A stretch of 8,237 bases of DNA, from positions 1-8,237 of the forward strand of contig JAGLZG010000042.1 of assembly GCA_023131705.1 (NCBI GenBank). Direction: 5' to 3'. The notes beneath the pieces were generated by a model. That model was not told where the DNA came from, searched no databases, and worked only from the letters and a program-made list of their open reading frames with translations. Origin of the DNA: Nanobdellota archaeon (GTDB lineage: Archaea > Nanobdellota > Nanobdellia > Woesearchaeales > B3-WOES). Positions 1 to 5,425 of this stretch are shown piece by piece. Made by a program: the position numbers and the translations under genes. Every line of letters begins with the position of its first letter. The first letter of the stretch is position 1.

Positions 1-1
1 T

Positions 2-433
2 GATGATGGAAAAGGCGAGAGAGACACTTCTGTTATACAATATAGGGGAAAATCACAGCAAGAAACGCTTAGTTTTACTGTATATAAATATGAAGAAGAG
101 TGTAAAAGGGCAAAGGGCACTACAATTGCCGGCAGAGAAGAAGAAACAAAAACGACCTTTCATTGCAGTACAAGGGCAGATAAAACACCCAATAACAGGA
201 AATGTATCTGCACCGGACCAACTTTAGATTGTGATATTGGAAAATATTGCTATGCAAATACAACAGAAGTAATAAAAGAATGCAGAGATTATCCCAGATG
301 TGATGAATCTACTACAGTAATTAAAGAAAAGTGTGTTTGTAAAGCAGAAAATACTGCCATAAATACATATGATTGTGGAGATAAAGATGGAATGTATTGC
401 CGTAGCTATAAAGTGGGATGTGAGATTGATTAA
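2..433 (+). CDS. C-terminal part of a cysteine-rich, probably exported protein (5' end outside the window)
   Basis: An open frame enters from the left edge and runs 143 residues to a TAA at 431-433, so the true start lies upstream. I do not recognise the family. The visible part has 13 cysteines and shows a loose internal repeat. Residues 68-100 read C-I-C, then a D-C, G-K-Y-C and a distal C. Residues 111-140 repeat this as C-V-C, D-C, G-M-Y-C and C, with the CxC pairs exactly 43 residues apart. The first 30 residues look like the end of a beta-rich domain. Many paired cysteines in a small polar protein suggest disulfide-bonded repeats outside the membrane, which is inference. No membrane segment is visible. 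The stop codon touches the ATG of the following membrane protein, so the two are probably co-transcribed. Confidence 0.75.
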   Translation, partial: DDGKGERDTSVIQYRGKSQQETLSFTVYKYEEECKRAKGTTIAGREEETKTTFHCSTRADKTPNNRKCICTGPTLDCDIGKYCYANTTEVIKECRDYPRCDESTTVIKEKCVCKAENTAINTYDCGDKDGMYCRSYKVGCEID

Positions 434-1273
434 ATGAAACTCAAAAACCTATTACCAGTAAAAAACCTTGAAAAGTCATTTAAACTCTTTAAGCTAAACT
501 GGAATTTAGTTCCTTTGTGCATATTGATTGATATTCTTTTTATTTTTTCTATCGGCTATATTGTGGCAGAAATCTATGCTAAAATGATTGAGCATCTTGT
601 GCCTATGGTAGAGATAATGCAGCAAAGTGAAGCCCAGATAGGCAACCTGATAACAAGCCAGGTTGATTTAATAAATGTATTGGGCCAGAAAGCATTGTTT
701 ATGGACCACTATATATCTGTTATATTCCTTGCAGGATTATTCATTGTGTTGGTTTATGCTTTGTATAACATTTTCCAGGGAATAAACTGGTTTATTGCAA
801 ACAAAATAGCTAATAAAAAGGCAGTCCTATGCAGGTTTTTAGCAAGGTTTAGTTTTGTAAATTTTGTATGGTTTATTTTATTAGTACTGGTTGGAATCTT
901 TTTTGTCAAGTTCTTTATGTCAACCTCAACTTCCATGAGCCCTGTTGTAAGCTCTCAATTTATCGTTTATACAAGCATATTCATGATTGCAATAGTTGTT
1001 TATTTTGCGCTTATATCATACAGCTTAATAAACAAACTTGGATTGTTCAAAGCCTTAAAGAATACGTTTTTAATAGGATACAAAAAATTCAGGAATATTT
1101 TTTCAATATACCTAATAATCATAATTCTGTTTGTTATCACAGATTTAATCCTAAGGTTAATTTATAAAATACATCCAACAGTTATGTTTATTGCAGGATT
1201 ATTTACAGTGCTTCCCCTGATTACTTTTGCAAGGGTTTATTTAATAGAAAGCATGGAAAAAATAAAGAAATAA
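434..1273 (+). CDS. six-helix integral membrane protein of unknown function
   Basis: This 279-residue protein is very hydrophobic. Likely membrane helices are at about residues 25-48, 93-115, 141-161, 176-198, 222-243 and 248-270. A polar segment at about 50-90 links helices 1 and 2 and may form a helical hairpin. Short basic loops, such as those around 122-137 and 208-220, suggest which parts face the cytoplasm. I see no catalytic motif, ATP-binding site or transporter signature, so no function is assigned. The ATG directly follows the stop of the upstream cysteine-rich gene (TAAATG). This implies translational coupling and perhaps a shared role at the cell envelope. The end lies seven bases before the first palindrome of the next operon, which marks a clear unit boundary. 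Confidence 0.8.
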   Translation: MKLKNLLPVKNLEKSFKLFKLNWNLVPLCILIDILFIFSIGYIVAEIYAKMIEHLVPMVEIMQQSEAQIGNLITSQVDLINVLGQKALFMDHYISVIFLAGLFIVLVYALYNIFQGINWFIANKIANKKAVLCRFLARFSFVNFVWFILLVLVGIFFVKFFMSTSTSMSPVVSSQFIVYTSIFMIAIVVYFALISYSLINKLGLFKALKNTFLIGYKKFRNIFSIYLIIIILFVITDLILRLIYKIHPTVMFIAGLFTVLPLITFARVYLIESMEKIKK

Positions 1274-1279
1274 AATAAA

Positions 1280-1296
1280 TGTTGTATTATACAACA
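1280..1296. promoter_or_regulatory. palindromic operator candidate, copy 1
   Basis: The 17-bp perfect inverted repeat TGTTGTAT-T-ATACAACA lies in the gap before the HEPN-like gene. It differs from the copy at 1337-1353 only at the central base. Such repeated palindromes suggest binding sites for a dimeric repressor, possibly the operon's own product. Confidence 0.6.
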
Positions 1297-1318
1297 AATA
1301 ATGATAAATTATGTGTTT

Positions 1319-1331
1319 CTGTTGTATTATA
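1319..1331. promoter_or_regulatory. half-site of the palindromic operator
   Basis: CTGTTGTATTATA repeats the left arm of the palindrome at 1280-1296, but the right arm is degraded. It also pairs in inverted orientation with 1342-1354 at 12 of 13 positions, so it may be a weak third binding site or part of a larger palindrome. Confidence 0.45.
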
Positions 1332-1336
1332 TGAGT

Positions 1337-1353
1337 TGTTGTATCATACAACA
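1337..1353. promoter_or_regulatory. palindromic operator candidate, copy 2
   Basis: The perfect inverted repeat TGTTGTAT-C-ATACAACA ends one base before the BRE/TATA element of the HEPN-like gene. A protein bound here would hinder TFB/TBP loading, which fits autorepression. It shares 16 of 17 bases with the copy at 1280-1296. Confidence 0.65.
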
Positions 1354-1370
1354 GAAAAGTTTAAATATAA
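1354..1370 (+). promoter_or_regulatory. archaeal BRE/TATA promoter of the HEPN/MNT operon
   Basis: A purine-rich GAAAAG (BRE-like) precedes TTTAAATATA. The TATA box starts 28 bases before the ATG at 1388, so transcription should begin at or very near that codon, giving a leaderless mRNA. This rules against the upstream ATG at 1301, whose frame runs through the palindromes. Confidence 0.6.
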
Positions 1371-1387
1371 GTTATGTGTTATATGAT

Positions 1388-1738
1388 ATGAAAATGGATA
1401 AAACAGAAAAAATATTATTGGATAATATTGAAGAATATTATACAAATGCAATAGAAGCAGAGATCAAATTAAATTATAACACTTCTGTAACTCTATTTTT
1501 CAAGGTATTATCTGCTTTATGTGATTTATATATTTTTAGAAAAGAAGGGCATATACCTACAAGCCATACAAATAGGTTTAGAATCCTGGAAACAAAATAC
1601 AGGGATATTTATAATATAATGGATAAAGATTTTCCTTTCTACCAAGATAGCTACAGGGCTAAATTATCTAAGGAAACCTCTGATATGCTCAAACAAGATG
1701 TTAAAAAACTATCTAAACTACTTGGAATTGAACTGTAA
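1388..1738 (+). CDS. HEPN-like protein, putative partner of a minimal nucleotidyltransferase
   Basis: This is a 116-residue, mostly alpha-helical protein, read from the ATG at 1388. An in-frame ATG at 1301 exists, but its extra residues are encoded by the operator palindromes and promoter. The pattern fits the HEPN fold: a helix with Y-Y-x-x-A-I-E-A-E at 17-25, a helix around 31-50, then G-H-I-P-T-S-H at 54-60 and Y-Q-D-S-Y-R at 85-90 before a final helix. HEPN proteins paired with MNT nucleotidyltransferases form toxin-antitoxin modules in many archaea, where the HEPN partner is an RNase. The usual R-x4-6-H catalytic motif is not evident here: R90 is not followed by a suitable histidine. The protein may therefore be inactive, use another site, or only bind its partner. 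It overlaps the nucleotidyltransferase gene by 41 bases. The family call rests on pattern and context. Confidence 0.6.
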   Translation: MKMDKTEKILLDNIEEYYTNAIEAEIKLNYNTSVTLFFKVLSALCDLYIFRKEGHIPTSHTNRFRILETKYRDIYNIMDKDFPFYQDSYRAKLSKETSDMLKQDVKKLSKLLGIEL

Positions 1739-2276
1739 AAAGTTTAAAGAAAAAAATGAGAGTATTGTAGATATTATAATTTATGGCTCTTTTGTTAAGG
1801 GGAAAACCAATGTTAATGATGTAGATATTATGTTACTTTTTTTAGATAAACCTTTAAGAGAAAGATCAGAAATAACACAGAAACTTAAAAATATTTTAAA
1901 GAAAGAAATAAAAAATATTGATGTTAAATCAATGAATCTGCTAGAATTATTTGACGAGCATTTTTTTGCAAGACAAAATCTTTTAATAGAAGGCCACAGC
2001 ATACTAAATAAAAAACCTTTTGCTGAGTTGCTTGGTTTTAAAGGATATGCTTTATTTACATATAATCTTAAAAATTTAAGTCATAAACAAAAAGTCATGT
2101 TTAATTATGCTCTAAGCGGAAGAACAACAAAAGGTTTATTAAAGGAATCAAAAGGAAATTCATTAGGGAAAGGTGTTGCTAAAATACCCATAAAAAACAG
2201 CATTAATTTTGAAGAATTCCTGCAAAAATGGAAGATTAATTATAAAGTAGAATATACATTAGTTTCTATCTTATAA
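1698..2276 (+). CDS. MNT-type nucleotidyltransferase domain protein
   Basis: This 192-residue protein has the polymerase-beta-like nucleotidyltransferase signature: I-Y-G-S-F-V-K-G-K at residues 28-36, followed by D41-V-D43. D75, in I-D-V-K, is a candidate third metal ligand. In HEPN/MNT modules such enzymes transfer nucleotides, for example AMP, to the HEPN toxin and silence it. The C-terminal part (about 105-192) goes beyond a minimal MNT domain. It contains G-Y-A-L-F-T-Y and a glycine-rich G-K-G-V-A-K-I-P segment before an F-L-x-K-W helix, which looks like an archaeal extension of unknown role. The ATG at 1698 lies inside the upstream HEPN-like gene in another frame and supplies the helix that normally precedes the first strand. 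The overlap implies tight co-expression. The nucleotidyltransferase fold is secure; the substrate is inferred. Confidence 0.8.
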   Translation: MLKNYLNYLELNCKKFKEKNESIVDIIIYGSFVKGKTNVNDVDIMLLFLDKPLRERSEITQKLKNILKKEIKNIDVKSMNLLELFDEHFFARQNLLIEGHSILNKKPFAELLGFKGYALFTYNLKNLSHKQKVMFNYALSGRTTKGLLKESKGNSLGKGVAKIPIKNSINFEEFLQKWKINYKVEYTLVSIL

Positions 2277-2330
2277 AAAAATAAAGAAATAAATTATTTT
2301 TTGTTGTCTTTCTTTTCTTTGGTTATTTTT
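2272..2330. terminator. compact convergent 3' ends with T-rich tracts on both strands
   Basis: The nucleotidyltransferase gene (+) and the 263-residue orphan (-) end 17 bp apart. The plus strand has several T runs from 2297 on, inside the opposing gene, and the minus strand reads T-rich past its stop. T tracts are the known archaeal termination signal, so the two units probably end within each other. Confidence 0.4.
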
Positions 2331-3085
2331 TTATAGCCAAATTTTTGAAGTGTTTCTCCAGCACCCTTTAAAAGAGCGCTATATTCAGCTTCTAACCGAG
2401 CATGGCTCTTTGTCAAATAATGATCATCTGGCTTAAACCCAGCATCTTCAAACTTAGGTTTGACATGTTTTGCTAAATCTGGTATATCATAATGCTTGAT
2501 TAAACCTTCTGTAGCTTTCTTCGTAAGATAGCTATGATAAGATTTAACTATCTCTTCTCCCATACCCCTAAGATGTTCTATCATCTCCATCTTGGTTTTT
2601 CCTTTATGTTTTTTAGCTTCATCTTTATTAAGGTAGATTATAGGATTCCCCCTTTCATCTCGAAGATAATTTGCTATAAATGTATTTTTCATATCTCTTA
2701 TATCATCATCACTAAGACTTTCTTCTTTGGCATGCTCTAGCGCCTCTTTAAATTTATTTCCCATTGCTTTTTCTAAGAATTTATCTACATACAACTCTAA
2801 AATAGAAAGAATATCTTCTTCTTTTTCGAGTTTTGCATCATCTTCTTTAACAAGACTATCAAGTTTTTGATAAGCATGTTCATAAGCACCAGGATAGTTT
2901 TTTCTATCAGAAGGTTTACCCCATATAGCATATTCTGCATGCTGTTGGAACCTTAAACCATGTTGAGCTTCAGGTTTATGGAATTCTTCAAACTTAGTAA
3001 TCCTATCTTTAAAAGGTTTATCTCTAACAGATTGCATATCATTAATAATATCTTCAACTGATTTTGGTTTCTTTTTAGCAGCCAT
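2294..3085 (-). CDS. lysine-rich helical protein of unknown function (263 aa)
   Basis: I do not recognise this protein. It is soluble, highly charged and predicted to be mostly helical, with basic tails at both ends (MAAKKKPK at the start, a lysine-rich final 12 residues). It has no signal peptide or membrane segment. An acidic stretch (about 80-95, E/D/K-rich) may be coiled. About a dozen histidines are scattered, with no recognisable metal site. The start is secure: the ATG at 3085 is preceded by GAGGTGA six bases upstream, and a TATA element lies at 3129-3145. The lysine-rich tails could suit nucleic-acid or ribosome contact, which is only a guess. Its promoter closely resembles that of the 61-residue membrane protein upstream. 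Confidence 0.75.
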   Translation of the reverse strand: MAAKKKPKSVEDIINDMQSVRDKPFKDRITKFEEFHKPEAQHGLRFQQHAEYAIWGKPSDRKNYPGAYEHAYQKLDSLVKEDDAKLEKEEDILSILELYVDKFLEKAMGNKFKEALEHAKEESLSDDDIRDMKNTFIANYLRDERGNPIIYLNKDEAKKHKGKTKMEMIEHLRGMGEEIVKSYHSYLTKKATEGLIKHYDIPDLAKHVKPKFEDAGFKPDDHYLTKSHARLEAEYSALLKGAGETLQKFGYKKITKEKKDNKK

Positions 3086-3128
3086 AATAATTCACCTCAA
3101 TAAATGTAATACTATTTTTAAATGATAA

Positions 3129-3153
3129 CTAGTATTTATATATTATGTTTTTA
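3129..3153 (-). promoter_or_regulatory. promoter of the 263-aa protein (twin of 3387-3411)
   Basis: Read on the minus strand, this block holds AACATAAT followed by ATATAAATA, a TATA box that would place the transcript start near 3112, leaving a leader of about 27 bases with the GAGGTGA ribosome site. It matches 23 of 25 bases of the block at 3387-3411. Confidence 0.55.
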
Positions 3154-3166
3154 AAGAATATGTATT

Positions 3167-3352
3167 TTATTTAATAAATTTCTTTACTATCAAATAACCC
3201 CATAAAGAAAGGAACATTATAGCTAATGATAAGGCAAAGGTAAACCATTCTCCATTTTCAGATACAATATAGCTCCACATAGAAAACGCATAAAGAATAA
3301 CCGACAAAACAAATATTATTGCATAAATTGATTCAATTCTTGTTTTTTTCAT
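3167..3352 (-). CDS. small two-helix membrane protein (61 aa)
   Basis: The protein is short, with two likely membrane helices (about residues 9-30 and 36-56) joined by a tight S-E-N-G-E-W turn. The N-terminus (MKKTR) and C-terminus (VKKFIK) are basic, so both ends should face the cytoplasm with the acidic turn outside. No family is recognised. The ATG at 3352 has AAGGA four bases upstream, and a TATA element at 3391-3400 predicts a start near 3370. Its own promoter, a ribosome site and a sensible membrane topology support a real gene despite the size. It sits alone between the 263-residue orphan and the 15-codon cysteine gene, all on the minus strand. Confidence 0.6.
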   Translation of the reverse strand: MKKTRIESIYAIIFVLSVILYAFSMWSYIVSENGEWFTFALSLAIMFLSLWGYLIVKKFIK

Positions 3353-3386
3353 CTAATCCTTTTTTAATATGATTCTACTGAATTTA

Positions 3387-3411
3387 CTACTATTTATATT
3401 TTATGTTTTTA
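3387..3411 (-). promoter_or_regulatory. promoter of the 61-aa membrane protein (twin of 3129-3153)
   Basis: The minus strand reads AACATAAA then ATATAAATA. The TATA box lies 39-48 bases from the ATG, allowing a leader of about 17 bases. The similarity to 3129-3153 extends well past the TATA box on its upstream side. Confidence 0.55.
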
Positions 3412-3420
3412 TAGGGTATA

Positions 3421-3439
3421 CCAAGAAAAAAGAAAAAAT
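3421..3439 (-). terminator. T-rich terminator of the 15-codon cysteine gene
   Basis: Directly after the TAA, the minus strand reads AATTTTTTCTTTTTCTTGG. Two T runs without a strong hairpin fit the usual archaeal termination signal. Confidence 0.5.
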
Positions 3440-3487
3440 TTACTCGTCTTTTTCTGAATCACAGCCTGTGCATTCTCCGCATCCCAT
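3440..3487 (-). CDS. candidate 15-residue cysteine microprotein MGCGECTGCDSEKDE
   Basis: This open frame of only 15 codons has the marks of a complete gene on the minus strand. A BRE/TATA element lies at 3530-3546. A strong GGAGGT (3495-3500) sits seven bases before the ATG, and a T-rich tract follows the TAA. The peptide has three evenly spaced cysteines, C3-x2-C6-x2-C9, within glycines, then an acidic, charged tail (D-S-E-K-D-E). The C-x2-C-x2-C spacing is the kind used to bind iron-sulfur clusters, zinc or copper, so a metal-binding or redox role is plausible. No function is known to me. It starts 58 bases downstream of the XRE-CBS regulator's stop, on the same strand, and could also be read from that gene's transcript. 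The evidence is signal quality, not homology; chance cannot be excluded. Confidence 0.55.
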   Translation of the reverse strand: MGCGECTGCDSEKDE

Positions 3488-3529
3488 AGTAATGACCTCC
3501 ATTTGTTTTATTTATAACTATCAATAACT

Positions 3530-3546
3530 GATTTAAATATCTTTCC
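3530..3546 (-). promoter_or_regulatory. BRE/TATA promoter of the cysteine microprotein
   Basis: The minus strand reads GGAAAG (BRE-like) followed by ATATTTAAATC. Transcription would start near 3509, giving a leader of about 22 bases that contains GGAGGT. A second AT-rich box at 3507-3517 (TTTATTTATAA on the plus strand) is a less likely alternative that would give a leaderless RNA. The BRE abuts the stop codon of the upstream regulator. Confidence 0.5.
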
Positions 3547-4082
3547 TAAATAACCTTAATAATATCAGATTTAGTTATAACACCAATAAATTTGCCTTTT
3601 TCTGAAACCAGTACCAAAGGATAAAACTTTAATAACCCCTTAATTATTTCTAAAGAAGTGTCTTTTGAGATTATAGGGGGACTCTCGCTCATAACATCAT
3701 TAACCTTATCTATCCTTCTATTAGTAACAGCATCCAGCAGAATCGTTTCTGATATCATTCCAACTGCTTTTTGCTCTTTAATTACAGGCAACTGTGATAT
3801 CTGGTGTTTTCTCATCAGGGAAATTACTTCTTTAACCTTTGACTCTGGCCCTACAAATATCAGTTTTTTATTCATAATCTGTTTTGCTTTCAACTCATTC
3901 TTTTTAGACAACTCATTTAAAGCATCAAATATCTTTTGCGCTTTGGAAAAAGATGGATCAAGCTTGCCTGCTTCAATCTTTGCAATCAAGCTCTGGGAAA
4001 CGCCAGAAGCATTAGCCAGCTCAAACTGGGTTATTCCTACTCTCTTCCTTATTACCTTTATTTCATCAATATTATATTGCAT
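3546..4082 (-). CDS. XRE-family helix-turn-helix regulator with two CBS domains
   Basis: This 178-residue protein is read from the ATG at 4082. The N-terminal 58 residues are an XRE (Cro/CI-type) HTH: R-K-R-V-G-I-T-Q at 12-19, L-A-N-A-S-G-V-S-Q at 22-30 and I-A-K-I-E-A-G at 33-39. Two CBS motifs follow. The first (about 65-117) has I-S-Q-L-P-V-I and V-G-M-I-S-E. The second (about 125-178) has F-I-G-V-I-T-K-S-D. This is the layout of the archaeal group known as COG3620. CBS pairs bind AMP, ATP, SAM or related ligands, so the protein probably switches DNA binding with an adenosyl metabolite. It is divergent from metK across a 111-bp gap. A TTG at 4100 could extend it by six leucine-rich residues, but the TATA box is placed for a leaderless start at 4082. 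Confidence 0.88.
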   Translation of the reverse strand: MQYNIDEIKVIRKRVGITQFELANASGVSQSLIAKIEAGKLDPSFSKAQKIFDALNELSKKNELKAKQIMNKKLIFVGPESKVKEVISLMRKHQISQLPVIKEQKAVGMISETILLDAVTNRRIDKVNDVMSESPPIISKDTSLEIIKGLLKFYPLVLVSEKGKFIGVITKSDIIKVI

Positions 4083-4100
4083 AATTAGTAATAATAACAA

Positions 4101-4120
4101 CTTATATTTATTCTTTTCGG
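4101..4120 (-). promoter_or_regulatory. promoter of the XRE-CBS regulator
   Basis: The minus strand reads CCGAAAAG (BRE-like) followed by AATAAATATAAG. The TATA box centre is about 23-25 bases before the ATG at 4082, predicting a leaderless message. It lies next to the metK promoter, so one bound protein could affect both genes. Confidence 0.5.
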
Positions 4121-4137
4121 AATATTTTATTCAATAA
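4120..4137. promoter_or_regulatory. weak palindromes between the divergent promoters of metK and the XRE-CBS gene
   Basis: Two overlapping short palindromes, GAATA-TTT-TATTC (4120-4132) and TTATT-C-AATAA (4127-4137), sit between the two TATA boxes, where an XRE dimer would control both genes. In DNA this AT-rich such arms can arise by chance, so this is only a candidate operator. Confidence 0.25.
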
Positions 4138-4149
4138 CCTTTATATAAT
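4134..4149 (+). promoter_or_regulatory. TATA promoter of metK
   Basis: AATAACC followed by TTTATATAAT gives a good archaeal TATA box. Transcription should start near 4168-4172, leaving a leader of about 22-26 bases that carries the ribosome site. Confidence 0.6.
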
Positions 4150-4181
4150 GGGGATAAAAATAACTGTTTATTACTAAAACA

Positions 4182-4187
4182 AGGAGG
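4182..4187 (+). promoter_or_regulatory. strong Shine-Dalgarno of metK
   Basis: AGGAGG within AAGGAGG lies six bases before the ATG at 4194 and fixes that start. It is the strongest ribosome site in the window and contrasts with the leaderless starts of its two CBS neighbours. Confidence 0.85.
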
Positions 4188-4193
4188 ATAAAA

Positions 4194-5354
4194 ATGAAAA
4201 AATACTTAATAACATCAGAATCAGTAACAGAAGGGCATCCTGATAAGATATGCGATCAGATTAGTGATGCTATTCTTGATGAATTATACCAACAAGACCC
4301 ATATTCAAGGGTTGCTGTAGAATGCTTAACAACAACAGGCACAGTTCTTGTTGCTGGTGAGATAACTACAAAAGGTTTTGCTGATGTTCAAAAGATTGCA
4401 AGAGAAACCCTAAAAGAAATAGGATATACAGACCCAAGATATGGCATTGACAATGAGGATGCCGGTATATGGGTTAGTATTCATGAGCAAAGCCCTGACA
4501 TATCTCAAGGTGTTACAGAAGGAAAAGGAGAGCATAAAGAAGAGGGTGCTGGCGACCAGGGAATGATGTATGGCTATGCCTGCAATGAAACAGAAGAATT
4601 AATGCCATTACCTATAACATTAGCGCATAAGCTAACAAAGAGATTATCTGAAGTCAGGAAAAAAGGACTTATTCCTGATCTAGGTCCTGATGGAAAATCC
4701 CAGGTTACAGTTGAATATGAAGATGACAAGCCAAAAAGAATAGATGCAGTTGTTATTGCGCAACAGCATAAAAAAGAGATAACTGAAGAAGAACTAAAGA
4801 ACAAGATAATGGAATTAGTAATAAAACCTATCTGCGGAAATCTTGCAGATGAAAAAACAAAGTACCATATAAATGCAACTGGCAAATTTGTAATAGGAGG
4901 GCCAGAAGGAGATACAGGGGTTACTGGAAGAAAGATAATAGTTGATACCTATGGAGGTGTTGGAAGGCATGGTGGCGGGTGTTTTTCAGGAAAAGACCCT
5001 TCAAAAGTAGACAGGTCCGGAGCTTATATGGCAAGATATGTTGCAAAGAACATTATAGCAGCAGGATTAGCAGATAAATGCGAGGTTCAGTTAAGCTATG
5101 CTATCGGTGTTGCAGAGCCAACATCAGTAAGGGTAGATTGTTTTGGAACAAACAAGATTGAGGAAGAGAAGATAAGTGAGTTAGTAAAAAAACATTTTGA
5201 CCTTACTCCTAAAGGGATTATTGATGGATTAAATTTAAGAAGGCCAATTTACAAAAAAACAGCCTGCTACGGGCATTTTGGCAGGGATGATCCTGATTTT
5301 ACATGGGAGAAAACAGATAAAGCAGAAATCCTTAAGAAAGAATCTGGATTATAA
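4194..5354 (+). CDS. metK: S-adenosylmethionine synthetase, bacterial-type MetK
   Basis: MetK joins ATP and L-methionine to make S-adenosylmethionine, releasing phosphate and pyrophosphate, and is a cytoplasmic enzyme active as a dimer or tetramer. The 386 residues match the usual bacterial length, and the gene looks intact. Signatures visible are G-H-P-D-K at 14-18 (catalytic His, Mg-binding Asp), G-E-I-T-T, the mobile loop around Q-S-P-D-I-S-Q-G-V, G-A-G-D-Q-G-M-M-Y-G-Y-A, G-G-P-x-G-D-x-G-V-T-G-R-K-I-I-V-D-T-Y-G-G, and H-G-G-G-x-F-S-G-K-D-P-S-K-V-D-R-S. The C-terminus keeps Y-G-H-F-G-R and W-E-K-T-D-K-A. Most archaea instead use a divergent archaeal MAT family, so this gene points to old bacterial transfer or a DPANN habit. 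It lies between two CBS-domain genes. A strong ribosome site and a TATA box fix the start at 4194. Confidence 0.97.
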   Translation: MKKYLITSESVTEGHPDKICDQISDAILDELYQQDPYSRVAVECLTTTGTVLVAGEITTKGFADVQKIARETLKEIGYTDPRYGIDNEDAGIWVSIHEQSPDISQGVTEGKGEHKEEGAGDQGMMYGYACNETEELMPLPITLAHKLTKRLSEVRKKGLIPDLGPDGKSQVTVEYEDDKPKRIDAVVIAQQHKKEITEEELKNKIMELVIKPICGNLADEKTKYHINATGKFVIGGPEGDTGVTGRKIIVDTYGGVGRHGGGCFSGKDPSKVDRSGAYMARYVAKNIIAAGLADKCEVQLSYAIGVAEPTSVRVDCFGTNKIEEEKISELVKKHFDLTPKGIIDGLNLRRPIYKKTACYGHFGRDDPDFTWEKTDKAEILKKESGL

Positions 5355-5372
5355 ATTTTTATTTTTTCCTTT
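5355..5372 (+). terminator. T-rich terminator after metK
   Basis: Runs of five and six T residues directly after the metK stop fit an archaeal terminator. The next gene then has its own TATA box, so metK is probably a single-gene unit. Confidence 0.5.
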
Positions 5373-5385
5373 ATATATTCCAACA

Positions 5386-5402
5386 CCAAAATCTTTATAT
5401 AG
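5386..5402 (+). promoter_or_regulatory. promoter of the CBS-zinc ribbon gene
   Basis: CCAAAATC precedes TTTATATAG. The TATA centre is about 28 bases before the ATG at 5426, predicting a leaderless start. This favours that codon over the in-frame TTG at 5408. Confidence 0.55.
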
Positions 5403-5425
5403 ATTATTTGATTGTATCTACTAGA

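Noticed and set aside
3..227. 74-codon open frame at the left edge, plus strand
   Set aside because: It overlaps the cysteine-rich frame that stays open from the window edge to 433 and has sensible composition; this one is a shadow in another frame.
868..1167. 99-codon plus-strand frame inside the six-helix membrane protein gene
   Set aside because: It lies wholly within a convincing membrane protein frame and has no start signals.
1301..1387. N-terminal extension of the HEPN-like protein from the ATG at 1301
   Set aside because: The segment is made of operator palindromes and the TATA box, which lie upstream of the likely transcript start near 1388.
3658..4137. 159-codon plus-strand frame opposite the XRE-CBS gene
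   Set aside because: It is antisense to clear HTH and CBS motifs; the hydrophobic translation is a reverse-strand artefact.
4083..4193. SAM riboswitch upstream of metK
   Set aside because: The expected leader is only about 25 bases and holds just the ribosome site, too short for a SAM aptamer.
4574..4885. 103-codon minus-strand frame inside metK
   Set aside because: It is antisense to highly conserved MetK sequence.
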